A stretch of DNA of 64,000 nucleotides from Microvelia longipes (Eukaryota; Arthropoda; Insecta; Hemiptera; Veliidae): positions 34,579,603-34,643,602 of the forward strand of contig JACMZG010001911.1 of assembly GCA_018340805.1 (NCBI GenBank), read 5' to 3'. Positions 11,461-22,532 of the stretch are shown here, in pieces; position 1 is the stretch's first letter, and each line of letters starts with the position of its first letter. Below the pieces are notes generated by a model. The model saw only the letters and a list, made by a program, of their open reading frames with translations. It was not told the origin of the DNA and made no database searches. Made by a program: the position numbers and the translations under genes.

Positions 11461-11819
11461 TCTTACCCTTATCTTGTCTGACGCGGGGCATGGAGCGTCA
11501 CAGGCCTAGTAATTAATCCCATCGTTCGATGAGGACTATATGGTTCGCACTTCCTGCTTCATTTCTATTTCTGTTAATCGATTTTAAGCCCCCCAGTCAA
11601 GCATCATGGAAAAAAATATCTCTTTCCATTTTCTAATGTTCATCTTGGTGTTTGGTTCGGGTCTTAACTTTTCCTGCTGGCGTTTGTCTTTAATATCGAA
11701 ACTGAATATATTGGTGACGCTGGCTGTATAATCTTCAAGGACTCTCCAGTTGCATATTCTTCTTTCGAAGCATTCTGAAACGAAAGAGATATCTGGGATT
11801 GTTTCTGCGTAACCAGCCG

Positions 11820-12350
11820 TTTAAAGGTGGTTTACATTTCCTTCATTTTTAGTACTTGGAGGCCTGTATCTCGCTGCCATTTCTAGAAGTGATCTTCCTC
11901 TGGAGTCCGTGTAGGGTCATTCCCATTCGAGTCCTTTTGCATGAAGTCTCCTGCTACTATGATTTTGCTCTAATCTCTGGCATTATTTGGTACTCGAGAT
12001 CGTCCAGCTTATCTCTAAAATCTTGTATGGGTTCGTTTGGGTGAAGTAACAAGATATAAATGTTGTCCCAATACATTCAGTCCATACAAATCTCTGCCTC
12101 TGGTTTTTTTTTGGTTTGTAATTTCCCTGGGTTAGTTATCCATATAGCAGCTGTTTCAGTGAGGTCTGAGAACCAATTAGTAAGATCCCTATTTCTATAC
12201 TGTTCACTAATTAGGACAATGTCGATTTCTTCTCTTGGACCATTTGGTGCAGTACACTCGTCTGCAAGTCTATTCTATGCATGTTTTCCTTGTAAAAACT
12301 CGAGCCTCATAGCGCTGTTTTGGCTTCCTTTAAGGCTTCTCTAAAAACTT
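11820..12350 (-). pseudogene. R1-clade apurinic-like endonuclease domain (decayed)
   Basis: In the intact protein this domain nicks the target to prime reverse transcription. The minus strand reads MRLEFLQGKHA then NRLADECTAPNG, then EEIDIVLISEQYRNRDLT and FSDLTETAAIWI. After a gap comes IVAGDFMQKDSNGND, corresponding to the conserved AGDFNA metal/catalytic block with changes at the N and A positions. It ends in stops and a short tail reading MAARYRPPSTKNEG. The conserved ISEQ and GDF positions make the assignment clear. Changed residues and stops show it is dead. Confidence 0.8.
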
Positions 12351-12387
12351 TTACAACGCCGGTACGGGTACATGATTAACTTCGGTA

Positions 12388-12766
12388 TTATCTGGGTTTT
12401 TTCACAACAGAGAACGCCACTTTCGGGTTCGGTACAGTCTTGGCCTTGTGATTTTCTGAACCACACTTGTAGCATAGTTTACTTCTGTCAGGTCCTCTGC
12501 AGTTACGAGCCATGTGGCCATAGCCTAAACATCGAAAACATCTTTTCACCACGGCTCTTCTCCTTACTCTGCAAACAAGCCATCCAATTTTTATTTTTCC
12601 GGCGTCTACAATTTTTTCTGCTAGTTCTTCAGCCATATCTACATCGCAATCCTTTGTCCTCTTTCATTTGAGTTCGTAAGTCCTACTTTAACATCCTTTA
12701 TCCCAGGCAGATCCTAGAAAGGGCCTGTTCGACTTCCTCTGGCTCTGTGAGAGAGTCTGGAGGATA
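12388..12766 (-). pseudogene. R1-clade gag-like ORF, C-terminal end with CCHC knuckles
   Basis: The best open piece is 82 residues (12388-12636). It contains two zinc knuckles in series, CFRCLGYGHMARNC and CYKCGSENHKAKT. The first keeps the CX2CX4HX4C spacing. The second lacks the final cysteine in this reading. Upstream, in another frame, a segment containing EPEEVEQALS resembles the gag region before the knuckles. The knuckles bind nucleic acid in the ribonucleoprotein particle. The ORF is cut at the 5' end by the insertion boundary. Confidence 0.8.
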
Positions 12767-12767
12767 A

Positions 12768-12838
12768 GTAGCAGGGAGGATAAGTGTCGCGAATCCGATG
12801 TGATTAGGAAATGTTCCGAGGTACCCCGTACCCGACTT
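12768..12838 (+). repeat. 5SL repeat, right part after R1-clade element
   Basis: It resumes with the 14-bp target duplication, then AAGTGTCGCGAATCCGATGT and TTCCGAGGTACCCCGTACCC, the normal end of the family. Confidence 0.75.
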
Positions 12839-14094
12839 ATATTTATCTATTTAATGTTAATATTATTTGCTAATTCTTGTTATCACTTATTTAGGCACTG
12901 TAGATGGCATTATTGCCGAATCACAGCCCTGCTTAATAAAGTGTTTTAATTAGTAGACAAACGTTGTTACTTTGAAAAACTGAAAAAACATTAAGTTTTA
13001 GACTTAAAATAAATCAAGTATATAAAATAAATAAAGTAATCAAAGAGTCAATTACAGTCGGCACTTGCTGTTAAATATGAATATCTCTGTACCGGTTACG
13101 GCTAAACGTAGCTGATTCTTTAATTACTTTTTCAACTTACGGTAAATTATATAACCTCATTAATAAACAAGGTATTTATGTAATTAGAAAGATTAAAGTA
13201 ACAACAACATTTCTAACAAGAAATACAATCAAACAACAAACAGATTGTTAAATAAACAACAACAAATATTTATGAAATATTTTTTTGTAATATAAATGTA
13301 AGTTTTATGTGAATAATATTTGAAAACAGTTTTGTGAAGGTTTGTATGAGCCCTGCATGAATGTATGAAAATCGGTCATTTTTATCTTGACAAATAAAGT
13401 CACAACCGAGTCATCTATCAATGTCACTGAATATTATACACTACATGAATTCACCCTCCCTTCCCCTCTCTCTCACCCCTTCCTCCTTCCACACGTCATA
13501 TATTTCTATGATACACAACACAAAACACTCCCGAGGTTTTTTAATAGAAGAATTTTTATTTATAACTTATGAAAAAGTGTTATAAATATTGTCAAATTGT
13601 TGTTTTTTATTATAAAATAATAAAATACATGTTATTGTAGTTTCATAATTTTTTATAATACTTATAATATATTATAATTTAAAATAGATAAAAAAAGCTA
13701 TAAAGAGAATGACAAATAAATTGTATACAATTTTTTTTAATTAGACAGTCATGTATATGAACATAGGTTTTATAAGCACTTTTGAACTCATAAAAGTACT
13801 TTCCGTACTACATGAATAGCTATCTCTTTTAATACTATAAAACATTAATTAACTTTAGGGTATAAGACTCCAGACCATGTGTTTTTTTATTTTCTGAGGT
13901 CAACCTTAGAGAGACCGAACACCACGTACCTTACGGTAACAGAACCTTAAGATCTGATTAATTATGACATTCTGAAGCACCAGCGAAGCGAATCCGAAGT
14001 TGTTATAAAAAATTAAAAAACTCTCGATTATTTATTAATACTAAAGCTAAAATTAAAATAAATGGAATACTTTTATTAATATGTTGGTATTTAT
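12839..14094. other. AT-rich sequence without recognised gene
   Basis: No gene is supported. A fragment at 13975-14002 carries CAGCGAAGCGAATCCGAAG, a remnant of the 5SL 3' end. Confidence 0.45.
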
Positions 14095-15180
14095 GAAATT
14101 GTGGTTCGGTGGTACGTATGTCGGGCAAATTTCCATCGGAATGCGTGTTTCCGTGTTTAACAATCCATTCCTTTCTTAAGGTTCCGGTTTAGGCTTAATA
14201 ACTTGAGCAGTTGCTCAATTATCAAGCACTACTCGTTATGGTGGTCCTCCGCATACCGGGTGAATTTCCTGTGGAATGCGCGTTTCCGAGCTTAACAATC
14301 CATTCCTTGATTAAGGTTCTGGTTTCTGCTTTATTACTTAGAGAGTAACTCCATTATCAAGTACTATACGCGTAACTCATTCTTTATGTATTTTTAAAAG
14401 GAAATGCGCATAATTATTCTATTGTTACAAAACTATGCCTCTAAAATGGCAGTGGACACCATGATTTGCACTAGTATAAAGCTAAGTTAGTGCTTAAAGG
14501 TTTTTAACGCATTTCCTTTGAAAAATACAGGAAAAAAGAGATGAAGTTACTTGATGATGAAGGTACTCCTCAAGTTATAAAGCAGAAAACAGAACCTTAA
14601 GGAAGAAATGGATTGTTAAGCACGGAAACACGCATTCCAAAGGAAATTTGCGTGGCATGCGGATTCGATCCCAAAATCGTTGACTTTCAACAATTTTTTT
14701 AAACATTTGCTGACTCAACAAACCGTCAAGTGACGTCACAACAACCTGGTTTCGTTGTGACGTCTTAACAATAAGTTTCGCGAAACGTAAATTTTGGTGA
14801 TCAGGAACTTTTGAAACGGATTTGGGTCATGGTCCTAGGTTCGACTCACGCCATGACGCCTTTATTATTTTTTCTAAGGGAATTCGTGAATTACGAGTAG
14901 TGCTTGATAATTGAGTAACTGCTTAAGTTATAAAGCATAAATAGGAACCTTAAGAACGAGATGGATTGTTAAGCACGGAAACAAGCATTCCAAATTAAAT
15001 TCGTCCGGCATGCCTGCCGGCATCGTACCGACTTAGCACCGGTACCATACAATTCAGCGCAAAAACATAAAAAACAAAAGTAACAATTCCTGAGGCGAAA
15101 AAAACCTTGAATTTTATTTTATCTATTTTTTAACATTTCTCAGCAAACTAGGTAAATGACGTCACAACAACCAGGTTTTT
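14095..15180. repeat. Nested inverted-repeat cluster FB2
   Basis: A unit of about 130-170 bp containing GAATGCGTGTTTCCGTG, TTAACAATCCATTCC and ACTCAATTATCAAGCACTAC occurs twice in tandem in forward orientation (14099-14230 and 14232-14400). It occurs twice in reverse orientation (about 14505-14670 and 14880-15020). A block with GTGACGTCACAACAACC occurs at 14731 and again near 15156, marking a further duplication. The pattern is that of a foldback DNA element with nested or duplicated arms. Related pieces lie at 35592-35935 and 49135-49200. No protein is encoded. Confidence 0.65.
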
Positions 15181-16570
15181 AATACGGTTCCTTTGATAAA
15201 AAAAGGATTTATTTGACAGCTTAGTAGTATAATAAACTATTATATCAAATAAATACAAATAATTAATTTAAAATTAATTTCGAGTTCAAATTAAATAGAA
15301 ATATATGAAAACAGATAAAAGGATACACGTTAAATGGCATACATGTTAAAACAGTCAAGCCATTTAGCGGAGCTATGGCTAAACTACAACAAGAATGTGG
15401 TCTTCGGCTATTCTTAATACAAATACAAAGATTTAAAAAAAACGTTTGCACGCCGTACAAAAAAAACTATTCTTTTTACAGTGGATACAAATTTTACGTT
15501 TCACCTATTTCCCCCATTTCTGTACGACATGGAATAAAGTGAACCAAAACTCCATACTTCAGAAAAAGAATAATTATATACTGACGGTATAGAAAATAGT
15601 TTTAGAAAATACATCAAAGATACAATGAACATTTTATGTTTAGATCTTTTAAAAATCCTTTTATTATTTTGACACGAAATTAAAATAAAAAAGTATACGA
15701 TATAAATAATGAATAATAATAAAAACGATTATAATAGATAATTCACGAAAGGAAAAGAAAAGGATTGGAATTAAAATGAACTTCAAGGTAAAGCAAATAG
15801 TTTTCTACTAAAGGCAAGAAGCTACTTGTACTTAAAATTCAGCTCGCTTTCTTCTAACATTCCCCACACTAGTATCTCATAATAAATATATTATTAACTA
15901 CAGGTATGAGATATACTTTATAAGTTTTTAATATTCTCTGTATTTTAGTGTAATAAAATTTAAATAAAATAGATTCAAACATGAAAATTTTTATTATGAC
16001 TTCTTATGAAAATTTTAACTCTAAACTGAAAATCTTATAATTTAAAGTTTAAATTAAAAAATATTAGGCATGTGTTTTAACAATAATTCTAAAAACAGAA
16101 GAACAAAGAATTTCAGTATTAAAAGTTATAAGTATTAACAAGGGCTATGAAGGGCTCGGTTTATTCGTTACTTCTTCATCGCTGACGCTATCCTGGGCGT
16201 CAGCGATAAAGAACTGCTTAGCTGCCCCGCGCCTTCCAGTGCAAACACTGTCCTGTTACATTTTGAATTATCAGTCGTTTTTTAATTAGAATACTACCAC
16301 GATATTAGTGCTTTACCAAATAATGTTATAATAAAAATCCGCAATTCGTTTACATAAAATTTGATGTGGCAAACGATAGAATAACATTTTTTGCTGAGTC
16401 ATTATTGCGAATTTTGATGTCATAAATTTTTCATCAGCTAGATATAGATTCCAGGTTATTTTTAAAGTCCATGTTTTATTTCAATCGAAAAGAGTGTTCG
16501 AAAATTATATAGAGTCCCATAAAATTGTCCAGACACAAAAACTCATCTATAGATAAATTATCTATTGATA
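15181..16570. other. AT-rich sequence with one strong hairpin
   Basis: No gene is supported. A perfect 11-bp stem, ATCGCTGACGC (16178-16188) and its complement (16197-16207) with an 8-nt loop, stands out in a GC-richer patch. Confidence 0.5.
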
Positions 16571-16585
16571 TATAGTTAATTCTTT

Positions 16586-16587
16586 AT

Positions 16588-16650
<63 letters not shown>
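16586..16650. repeat. (TA)n tract
   Basis: Alternating TA dinucleotide run. Confidence 0.9.
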
Positions 16651-16653
<3 letters not shown>

Positions 16654-16669
16654 TATACATACATATACG

Positions 16670-17275
16670 TATGTATTTTCTAGCGAATTATTTTAAACAC
16701 GCTACCAGTACACATCACAACCCCCAAACCTCAAACTCCCAATATTGTTATATTTCTATTCCCCACGATCTCAGAGGAGCGAAAATCCGCTATAATGGGG
16801 CTTTCCTAAATATGTACATACTATTTCTTAAAAACACCCATGCTCGTGGTTATCAATGCAAAATTGTTGATTCGAATTTTCAGCAATTCGTCACTCCAGA
16901 CTTCTCCCTTTTGCTCTCGCTGTCCCTCATTCTATTTGTAGCACCTTTTTATCCTGGCATTTACATCCTCAAAAAGCAGCTTGATCAAAGTTACAATATC
17001 CTTTACTCTTACTCCGCTACATCCAATTTTCTTTCTAACCCTTCTTCCGTCACCTTTAAAAAAACCACCCCACCTAAGAAACTTTTTAATATATGCAAAC
17101 CACAAAATCCCTTTTAGCAACCTCCTATTTCTCGTGGATCCATGTAACAAACCCGCTGCAAAAACCTGCCCTCTCATGATTTCCTCTCTCACCTTACCTA
17201 TAACTCAACCCATAAAACATACAAAATCCCCGCCTCTGTCTCATGCACTTACACTCAGCTATGTGGTATAGAATT
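16670..17275. other. Unrecognised segment with overlapping open frames
   Basis: This 600-bp stretch is richer in C on the plus strand than its surroundings and is open for 148 codons on the plus strand (16671-17117) and 86 codons on the minus strand (16932-17192). Neither translation shows a family motif I recognise. The minus frame is basic (for example GRRVRKKIGC). Flanking TA repeats and absence of splice-site context make a host gene doubtful. It may be part of an unidentified old transposable element. No function is proposed. Confidence 0.3.
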
Positions 17276-17280
17276 CTACC

Positions 17281-18249
17281 AATGGTGTGATTCGATTTAT
17301 GTAGGAAGGACTACCATTCCATAGGACCTTCTAATAACCATCACAGAGCTTCCTGTATGAACTTTAAATTTACTAGCAATAGCAGTGCTTTCCCAATCTT
17401 AAAATACTTTCAACTTAAACTTCTTATACAAATCACGAATCCTTCATAACCTCAAAACAAATACTATAGCTTAGAAAAGTATTTAAGTAAAAATCCATTC
17501 AATCAAGTTATATTAGAAATACGTTAACAGTTTTAGGATTTTATGTTCACGACATCTGTTGTCCAAATATAATAGCAAATTTTAATCATTTGAACGCAAC
17601 AAGAAAATATAAATACATTCCACGCTTCTTTATAATTTGCTCCTAAATACTAAAAATAATTTATTGAATAATTTAACTTACATCCTTAATAAGCAATAAA
17701 TGGAAACGGAATAACAGAATTATCCTTAAACGCAACTTGTTAAAGAGTACTTAAGCCAGGTTTTTATAAAAAAAGGATATGTATCTCCTGATTAAAGAAT
17801 TAAAATATTAATACCCTGTGTAGATTACTTGAGAAAAGAGCTTAGTAGTACGTGGCAACTTTCTTCAGGCACCCCTCAGCTCGACCTACACCTACAGGCT
17901 GGTAATCTTCCAAGGCAAACTAAGCCTGTTGGTTAAATCGGATAACTTTTCTCATTTGATATTTTATACAAGGCATAGGGGGAAAATAGGATAATCTGAG
18001 CAATAACTCTCTTTAAGTACTTATAACTTCAAATCCTTAATTTGTCACATTAACTTGTAATACCTCTTGACTTTGGAGATAAGTAATTGATTATTTATTT
18101 CGGAAATATATTTATTAAATATATATGATACATCAAAGGCTCTTCTAAACAAAGAGGGGATAGTAATAACTGAAATAGAAAAACCCCGTTTTGGGCGAAA
18201 TATCTAACATCACTTGTTTCTATTAATGTTTATTCTGCACATTTTAAGT
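17281..18249. other. AT-rich sequence without recognised gene
   Basis: Nothing is supported. Confidence 0.45.
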
Positions 18250-18775
18250 TTTTTTTATTTATATTGTAGGAATATAGGGAAAGTATTGTGTTTGCAAAAA
18301 AATCCGAAACCGACAGGACAGTTATCCGTTTCAGGGTTTTTAAGACCTCTTGAGTAGTTTTCTCAAAGTTGTCTGTCTGTATGTATGTCTCTGTTATCAT
18401 CGTAACTCCCAGTATACTTATGCTAGAGAGTTGAAACTTTGTACAAAAATCAATCCAATCTATAGGTGTAGTTGTATTATTCGGAAAATATTTTTATGAC
18501 GTCATTAACCCGCAGTTATGACTCAGCAAAAATTTCGAAAAATCATAAAACGCGGAAAATGTTGGGATCAATTTAAGATTTAGCACGCAAGTGGCTATGT
18601 ATAAGACTTTAATATGTGCCAAGTTTCATCTCACTGTCAGCATTAGTTTATCAAATGAATTAGTTTATTATCAAATGAATTGTGTACGTTTGTTAAGAAA
18701 TAGTAAACAATTGGAAAATAATCCAATTCAGTTGAAATTTGGTACAAGTGTAAACCTTTACATACACGGAGGGTA
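18250..18775 (+). repeat. 5SL repeat, left part (interrupted by RT fragment)
   Basis: A good copy of the family's 5' two thirds. It contains TATTGTAGGAATATAGGGAA, then TTATCCGTTTCAGGGTTTTT, GACGTCATTAACCCGCAGTT, and GTGCCAAGTTTCATC. It stops after GGTACAAGTGTAAACCTTTA, where sequence of a non-LTR reverse transcriptase begins. Confidence 0.75.
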
Positions 18776-19291
18776 AGGCTTATAAGCCAATAAGTCCGCC
18801 ATCTTTTCTTCTCAAAACTATGGAGAAAATTTTTGACAGACAAGTTCGCCAACCAAGCCGTTGCATAAATGTCATACATGTTTGCTTATCAAGCTGGTAA
18901 ATCCTGCGAAAGCACATTACATCTTGTTTCTAGTTAATAAGATTTTAACTTTAGCTGCTTATGTGCAACCTTTCAAAGTAAAGGTTGTGTTGTTGGTGCC
19001 TTTCTCGATATTGAAGGAGCATTTGTCAACACATCTTCCCAAACTATTCTCTCCTCTCTGGGAGAGCGTGGTGTTGAATCTGTCTGTAGGTGGATAGCCA
19101 CTATGCTTCTCAATAGAAGTGTTAAAGTTACTGTGGCTGGAGATACGGCTGAAGCCCGAGTTACCAGGGGATGCCTGCAGGGTAGAGTCTCGTCTTCTTT
19201 ATTGTGGAGCCTTGTGGTAGTCGGCATACTCTGGTGTCCCAACAGTAAAGGCTTTCCTTGCCAAAGGGTACGCTGATGACATAGTCATCGA
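18776..19291 (+). pseudogene. Non-LTR reverse transcriptase fragment inside 5SL
   Basis: The plus strand reads YKPISPPSFLLKTMEKIFDR (about 18780-18840), corresponding to the RPIS...LLKTME block of non-LTR reverse transcriptases. From 19001 one frame is open for over 70 codons. It begins FLDIEGAFVNTSSQT and runs through GERGVESVCRWIATML to VTRGCLQGRVSSSLLWSLVV (the QG..SPLLW block, here altered). A third piece ends GYADDIVI, with the catalytic YADD at 19269-19280. Several frameshifts lie between the pieces. The endonuclease and C-terminal parts are absent. It is a dead, doubly truncated fragment of jockey-like type. The 3' junction passes straight from the YADD block into the 5S-like segment of the host repeat. 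Confidence 0.75.
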
Positions 19292-19508
19292 AGCATCGAG
19301 CGTGTCAGTGCCTGGGTAGGTGACCAATGGGAATGAAACGGATGTATTTTCTATCTGAGGACGAGCGAAGCGAGTTCGAAGAGGTGTTGTAGTATAAATT
19401 TACCGACTTGTATTACGGAGCGAAGCGAATCCGAAGTATAGGGAGGAAGAGCGTAGCGCATGTGATGAGGAAAAGTTCCCAGGTACCCCGTATCCGATTT
19501 TTTTTATT
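19292..19508 (+). repeat. 5SL repeat, right part after RT fragment
   Basis: It begins within the 5S-like segment (GAAGCATCGAGCGTG, CAGTGCCTGGGTAGGTGACC, TGGGAATG). It then shows two GCGAAGCGAG-type blocks and the AGGTACCCCGTATCCG end followed by a T run. About 100 bp expected between the left and right parts are missing. Confidence 0.75.
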
Positions 19509-20219
19509 GTAGAACCTACAATAAACATGCTTTGAATCCTACAATTTTAAACCTGTTTTGCAAATCGTGTTTTTATTCAAGTTCCGAAACGTTTTAGGGC
19601 CGAACCGAATTTAAACAAGGTTCATTGAATGTTTGATATACAATTTTTCATTGTGTATCACTGATAAAATTTGTATCTCAAACGAGACAGTCTAAAAAAA
19701 ATTAATATGAAAACAAATGTTTGTGTATCTATAACAAAACGAAATTAAATATTAAAAATTCTAGTAAAAATGAAAGGTTTATTTCTAAATAAATAATAAA
19801 TAATTTTATTTTGATAACAAAAAAGAACCCCTATAAAATTTAAACTTGATAAAAAGTAGAAAAAAAACTGAGAGTTCAGAAGTTTATCTTGCAAGGAAAA
19901 TTGGTAACAAAAAACAAAGAGAAGAAAGGGCCATGTTTCTTTAGACCATTAAATGTTCTCATCACGTAGTTTTAGTAATTTTCCCGCATAAAGTATAAAA
20001 CATACTAACATTCAACTTTCTCTTATCTTGGACCAATAAAACCTTAAAAGAAAAAAAGTTACATGATAGAAGCCTTTGTTAAAGATGAAAAAGCTGGGTT
20101 TTAGGAGTTAAAAAAGAATAATTTTAAGGTTTACATTAATTTAATAATGTTGAAGTTTAATAAATTGAGTTTAAAAGTATTTATTTATTAAGAAATGAAG
20201 AGCAAGAAAAAAACCAAGA
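19509..20219. other. AT-rich sequence without recognised gene
   Basis: Nothing is supported. Confidence 0.45.
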
Positions 20220-20700
20220 ATTTTTTTTTTTTTTTAAACAAGTTCTTTATTGGCAAAAGTAATACAATATTTATTTGTGTATACCGGAGCCATATTATAT
20301 TTATTGATTAGGGTAATTTGTGCCTCTTTATTTATTTATTTATTTGTTATTTTTGTGGTATAAATTTTGATTATTTTTTTGGGGTGTGAGGGGGTTTGTT
20401 TGGGTCAAGGATAATTTTATATTTTTTTGTTTTGGGTATTTTTTTTTTTTTTTTTTTTTTTATTATTTATTTTTTTGGGGGTTGTCAAAAGGTATTTTTG
20501 GGGGTGTTTTGAATAGGATTATATTGTATAGGTAGTTTGCAGGAGTTTCAAAAAGGTTGCCTATACAGTCTATGGACTGACTTTTAATGATTCAACCTGG
20601 CATTTGCCTGTAAAATTGAGGGAAACCACAGAAAAACCTCAATTAGGTTGATCGGACACGCGGGTCCTGGGTGTAAAGGTTATGTTATTATTTTTTTTTT
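20220..20700 (-). mobile_element. Probable LINE 3' end, minus strand, with low-complexity T-rich blocks
   Basis: On the minus strand the left end reads TACTTTTGCCAATAAAGAAC, then CTTGTT and a long A run: a polyadenylation signal and tail identical to the 43-bp insertion at 2523-2565. Further in (20560-20680) is a less AT-rich block with AAACCACAGAAAAACCTCAA on the plus strand, a type of sequence seen in insect LINE 3' regions. Simple T-rich sequence fills 20380-20500. No coding part was recognised and the 5' boundary is unknown. Confidence 0.5.
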
Positions 20701-22410
20701 ACGTTTGGGGGTTTAACTGTTAGGGTTTGGTCTCTAGATTTTTTTTTTTGAGGCTAAGGGGAATAGTTAATTTTATTTTTACGAATTTGAAGTGTATTTT
20801 ATTTATATATTTTTTAATTTTGAGAAGAGCAATTTGATAAATCAATAAGTATAACTTTCATTGAATGATTTTAAAGCTTTTTTAACGTGAAACCTCATAA
20901 TTTTCACCAAAAAATGTCACTTATAATTTTTTGATGATAATTAGCCATTATTCCCAAGGAACTTATATAAAGGGGAAGGAACATATCAGAGTGCCCAATG
21001 TAAAATAGTGTCGCCTAACCCAACCGCGAGTCCCTCGGGCAATCGTAGGACTACAACCCTTTCTATCGTCAGGCAAACATGTCAACTAAAGTTTTAGTTC
21101 TTTGTTATAGTGTAGTAGTTAATATTATTTTTACCTTGTTTAAGATTATAAATTAATGAATCCAAAGATAATAAAAAATTACTAGCATTAAAGGCTGTTG
21201 ACATTAAAAAAGTGAAAAGACCATAAAAGTGTAAAACAAACTCTATACGCTTCTCCAATACTATTTAACTCTGTATGGAAAGAGTTCTCCCATACCTATC
21301 TACGTTCCTTGAAACGATAGGTACGATGGCGATCAATTTTTGCCCTTCGCGCTCCCCCTGTGATTATTTCTTAGTCGTACTTGGCATCTAAATTTATTTA
21401 GAACGCTTATGAATTTAGAATGCAATAAAATAAATAGTATTATTAATTATAACAGAGGTAGAGATTAGTAACTTAGCAACTTTATATATGCAAAGCTAGA
21501 CACAATGAGCTTTATTATTAAACCTCGATTTTATATCTAGAGTGCTGTACTTTCATATCTAATAACTAAATTTGTGAAAACGCTACAAATGCATATTGAT
21601 TGAATAATATTGGAGAACGAAATATACAACCTATAACATTTTATACCTTAATTATTAAAATTGCAAAATAAATTATCCAAATACAATTAATATTAATTTG
21701 TATAACGATTCAACGAATCGTTATCATTTCGTTACGAAATGATTTTCAATACAAAGTTTAGATATAAAGCAACTAATAAAAGGGGAGGCAAAACCCATTA
21801 GACAGAATATACTTTGAATATCCTTCTCCATTATAGAGCTAGAGAAGTTTGTATTGTAGAGCTACTATAGAGCAAAGAGAAGTTATTGTGCAAACAGAGA
21901 GGCTAGTAAAGGTGTAGAGTTATTACATAGCGGGATTCTATTGTTAGGCAAAACATCTACTGTATCTCATAGTCTGTTCTATAGAGTTAATGATGTGAAT
22001 GAATCTATTGATATTTAAGTGAACAACTTTTTTTTTTAATGGATCATTCAAAAGACAAATACGAGTAAGTATGATTAAGTATATTATTTTATCGCCCGGA
22101 AAAAAGCATATTAGAAAAATTATAATATACGTACATTTACACAAACAGGTAAATATATAAAAAAATCCACTATTTCATATGTCATTAAAAAAACGTGTGC
22201 CCTTCAGGATATCTTAAGATCTGTACTAATGACATCATTAACCATCGTTATTGACTAAGCGAAAAATTTAAAATTTATAAAACACGAAAAAATGTTTAGA
22301 AAAATTTAAAATTTGGCAAGCATGTAATCCTGTAAAATCAATAAATTTGCTAAATTTTATTTTATCACCCGCAATTGTTTATATATCACTAATCAAAATA
22401 TATATTGCTG
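20701..22410. other. AT-rich sequence without recognised gene
   Basis: No gene is supported. Two adjacent small hairpins lie at 21703-21742: AACGATTCAACGAATCGTT and ATCATTTCGTTACGAAATGAT. Confidence 0.45.
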
Positions 22411-22412
22411 AT

Positions 22413-22532
<120 letters not shown>

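Larger units (their letters stand above)
8764..12767 (-). mobile_element. R1-clade non-LTR retrotransposon, 5'-truncated and decayed
   Basis: A 4.0-kb minus-strand insertion is bounded by the exact 14-bp direct repeat GTAGCAGGGAGGAT (8750-8763 and 12768-12781). On the minus strand it ends in a 22-nt poly(A) tail (8764-8785). In 5' to 3' order it holds the end of a gag-like ORF with CCHC knuckles, an apurinic-type endonuclease, a reverse transcriptase and a C-terminal cysteine-rich region, then a 3' UTR of about 500 bp. All reading frames carry stops or shifts. The 5' end lies within the gag ORF, so the promoter and gag start are missing. The tail-and-duplication structure is that of target-primed reverse transcription. 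A 14-bp duplication is also what classical R1 makes, although the target here is not 28S rDNA. Confidence 0.88.

Noticed and set aside
11278..12671. Several plus-strand open frames
   Set aside because: They are the antisense of the R1-clade gag, endonuclease and RT remnants, which give clear family motifs on the minus strand.
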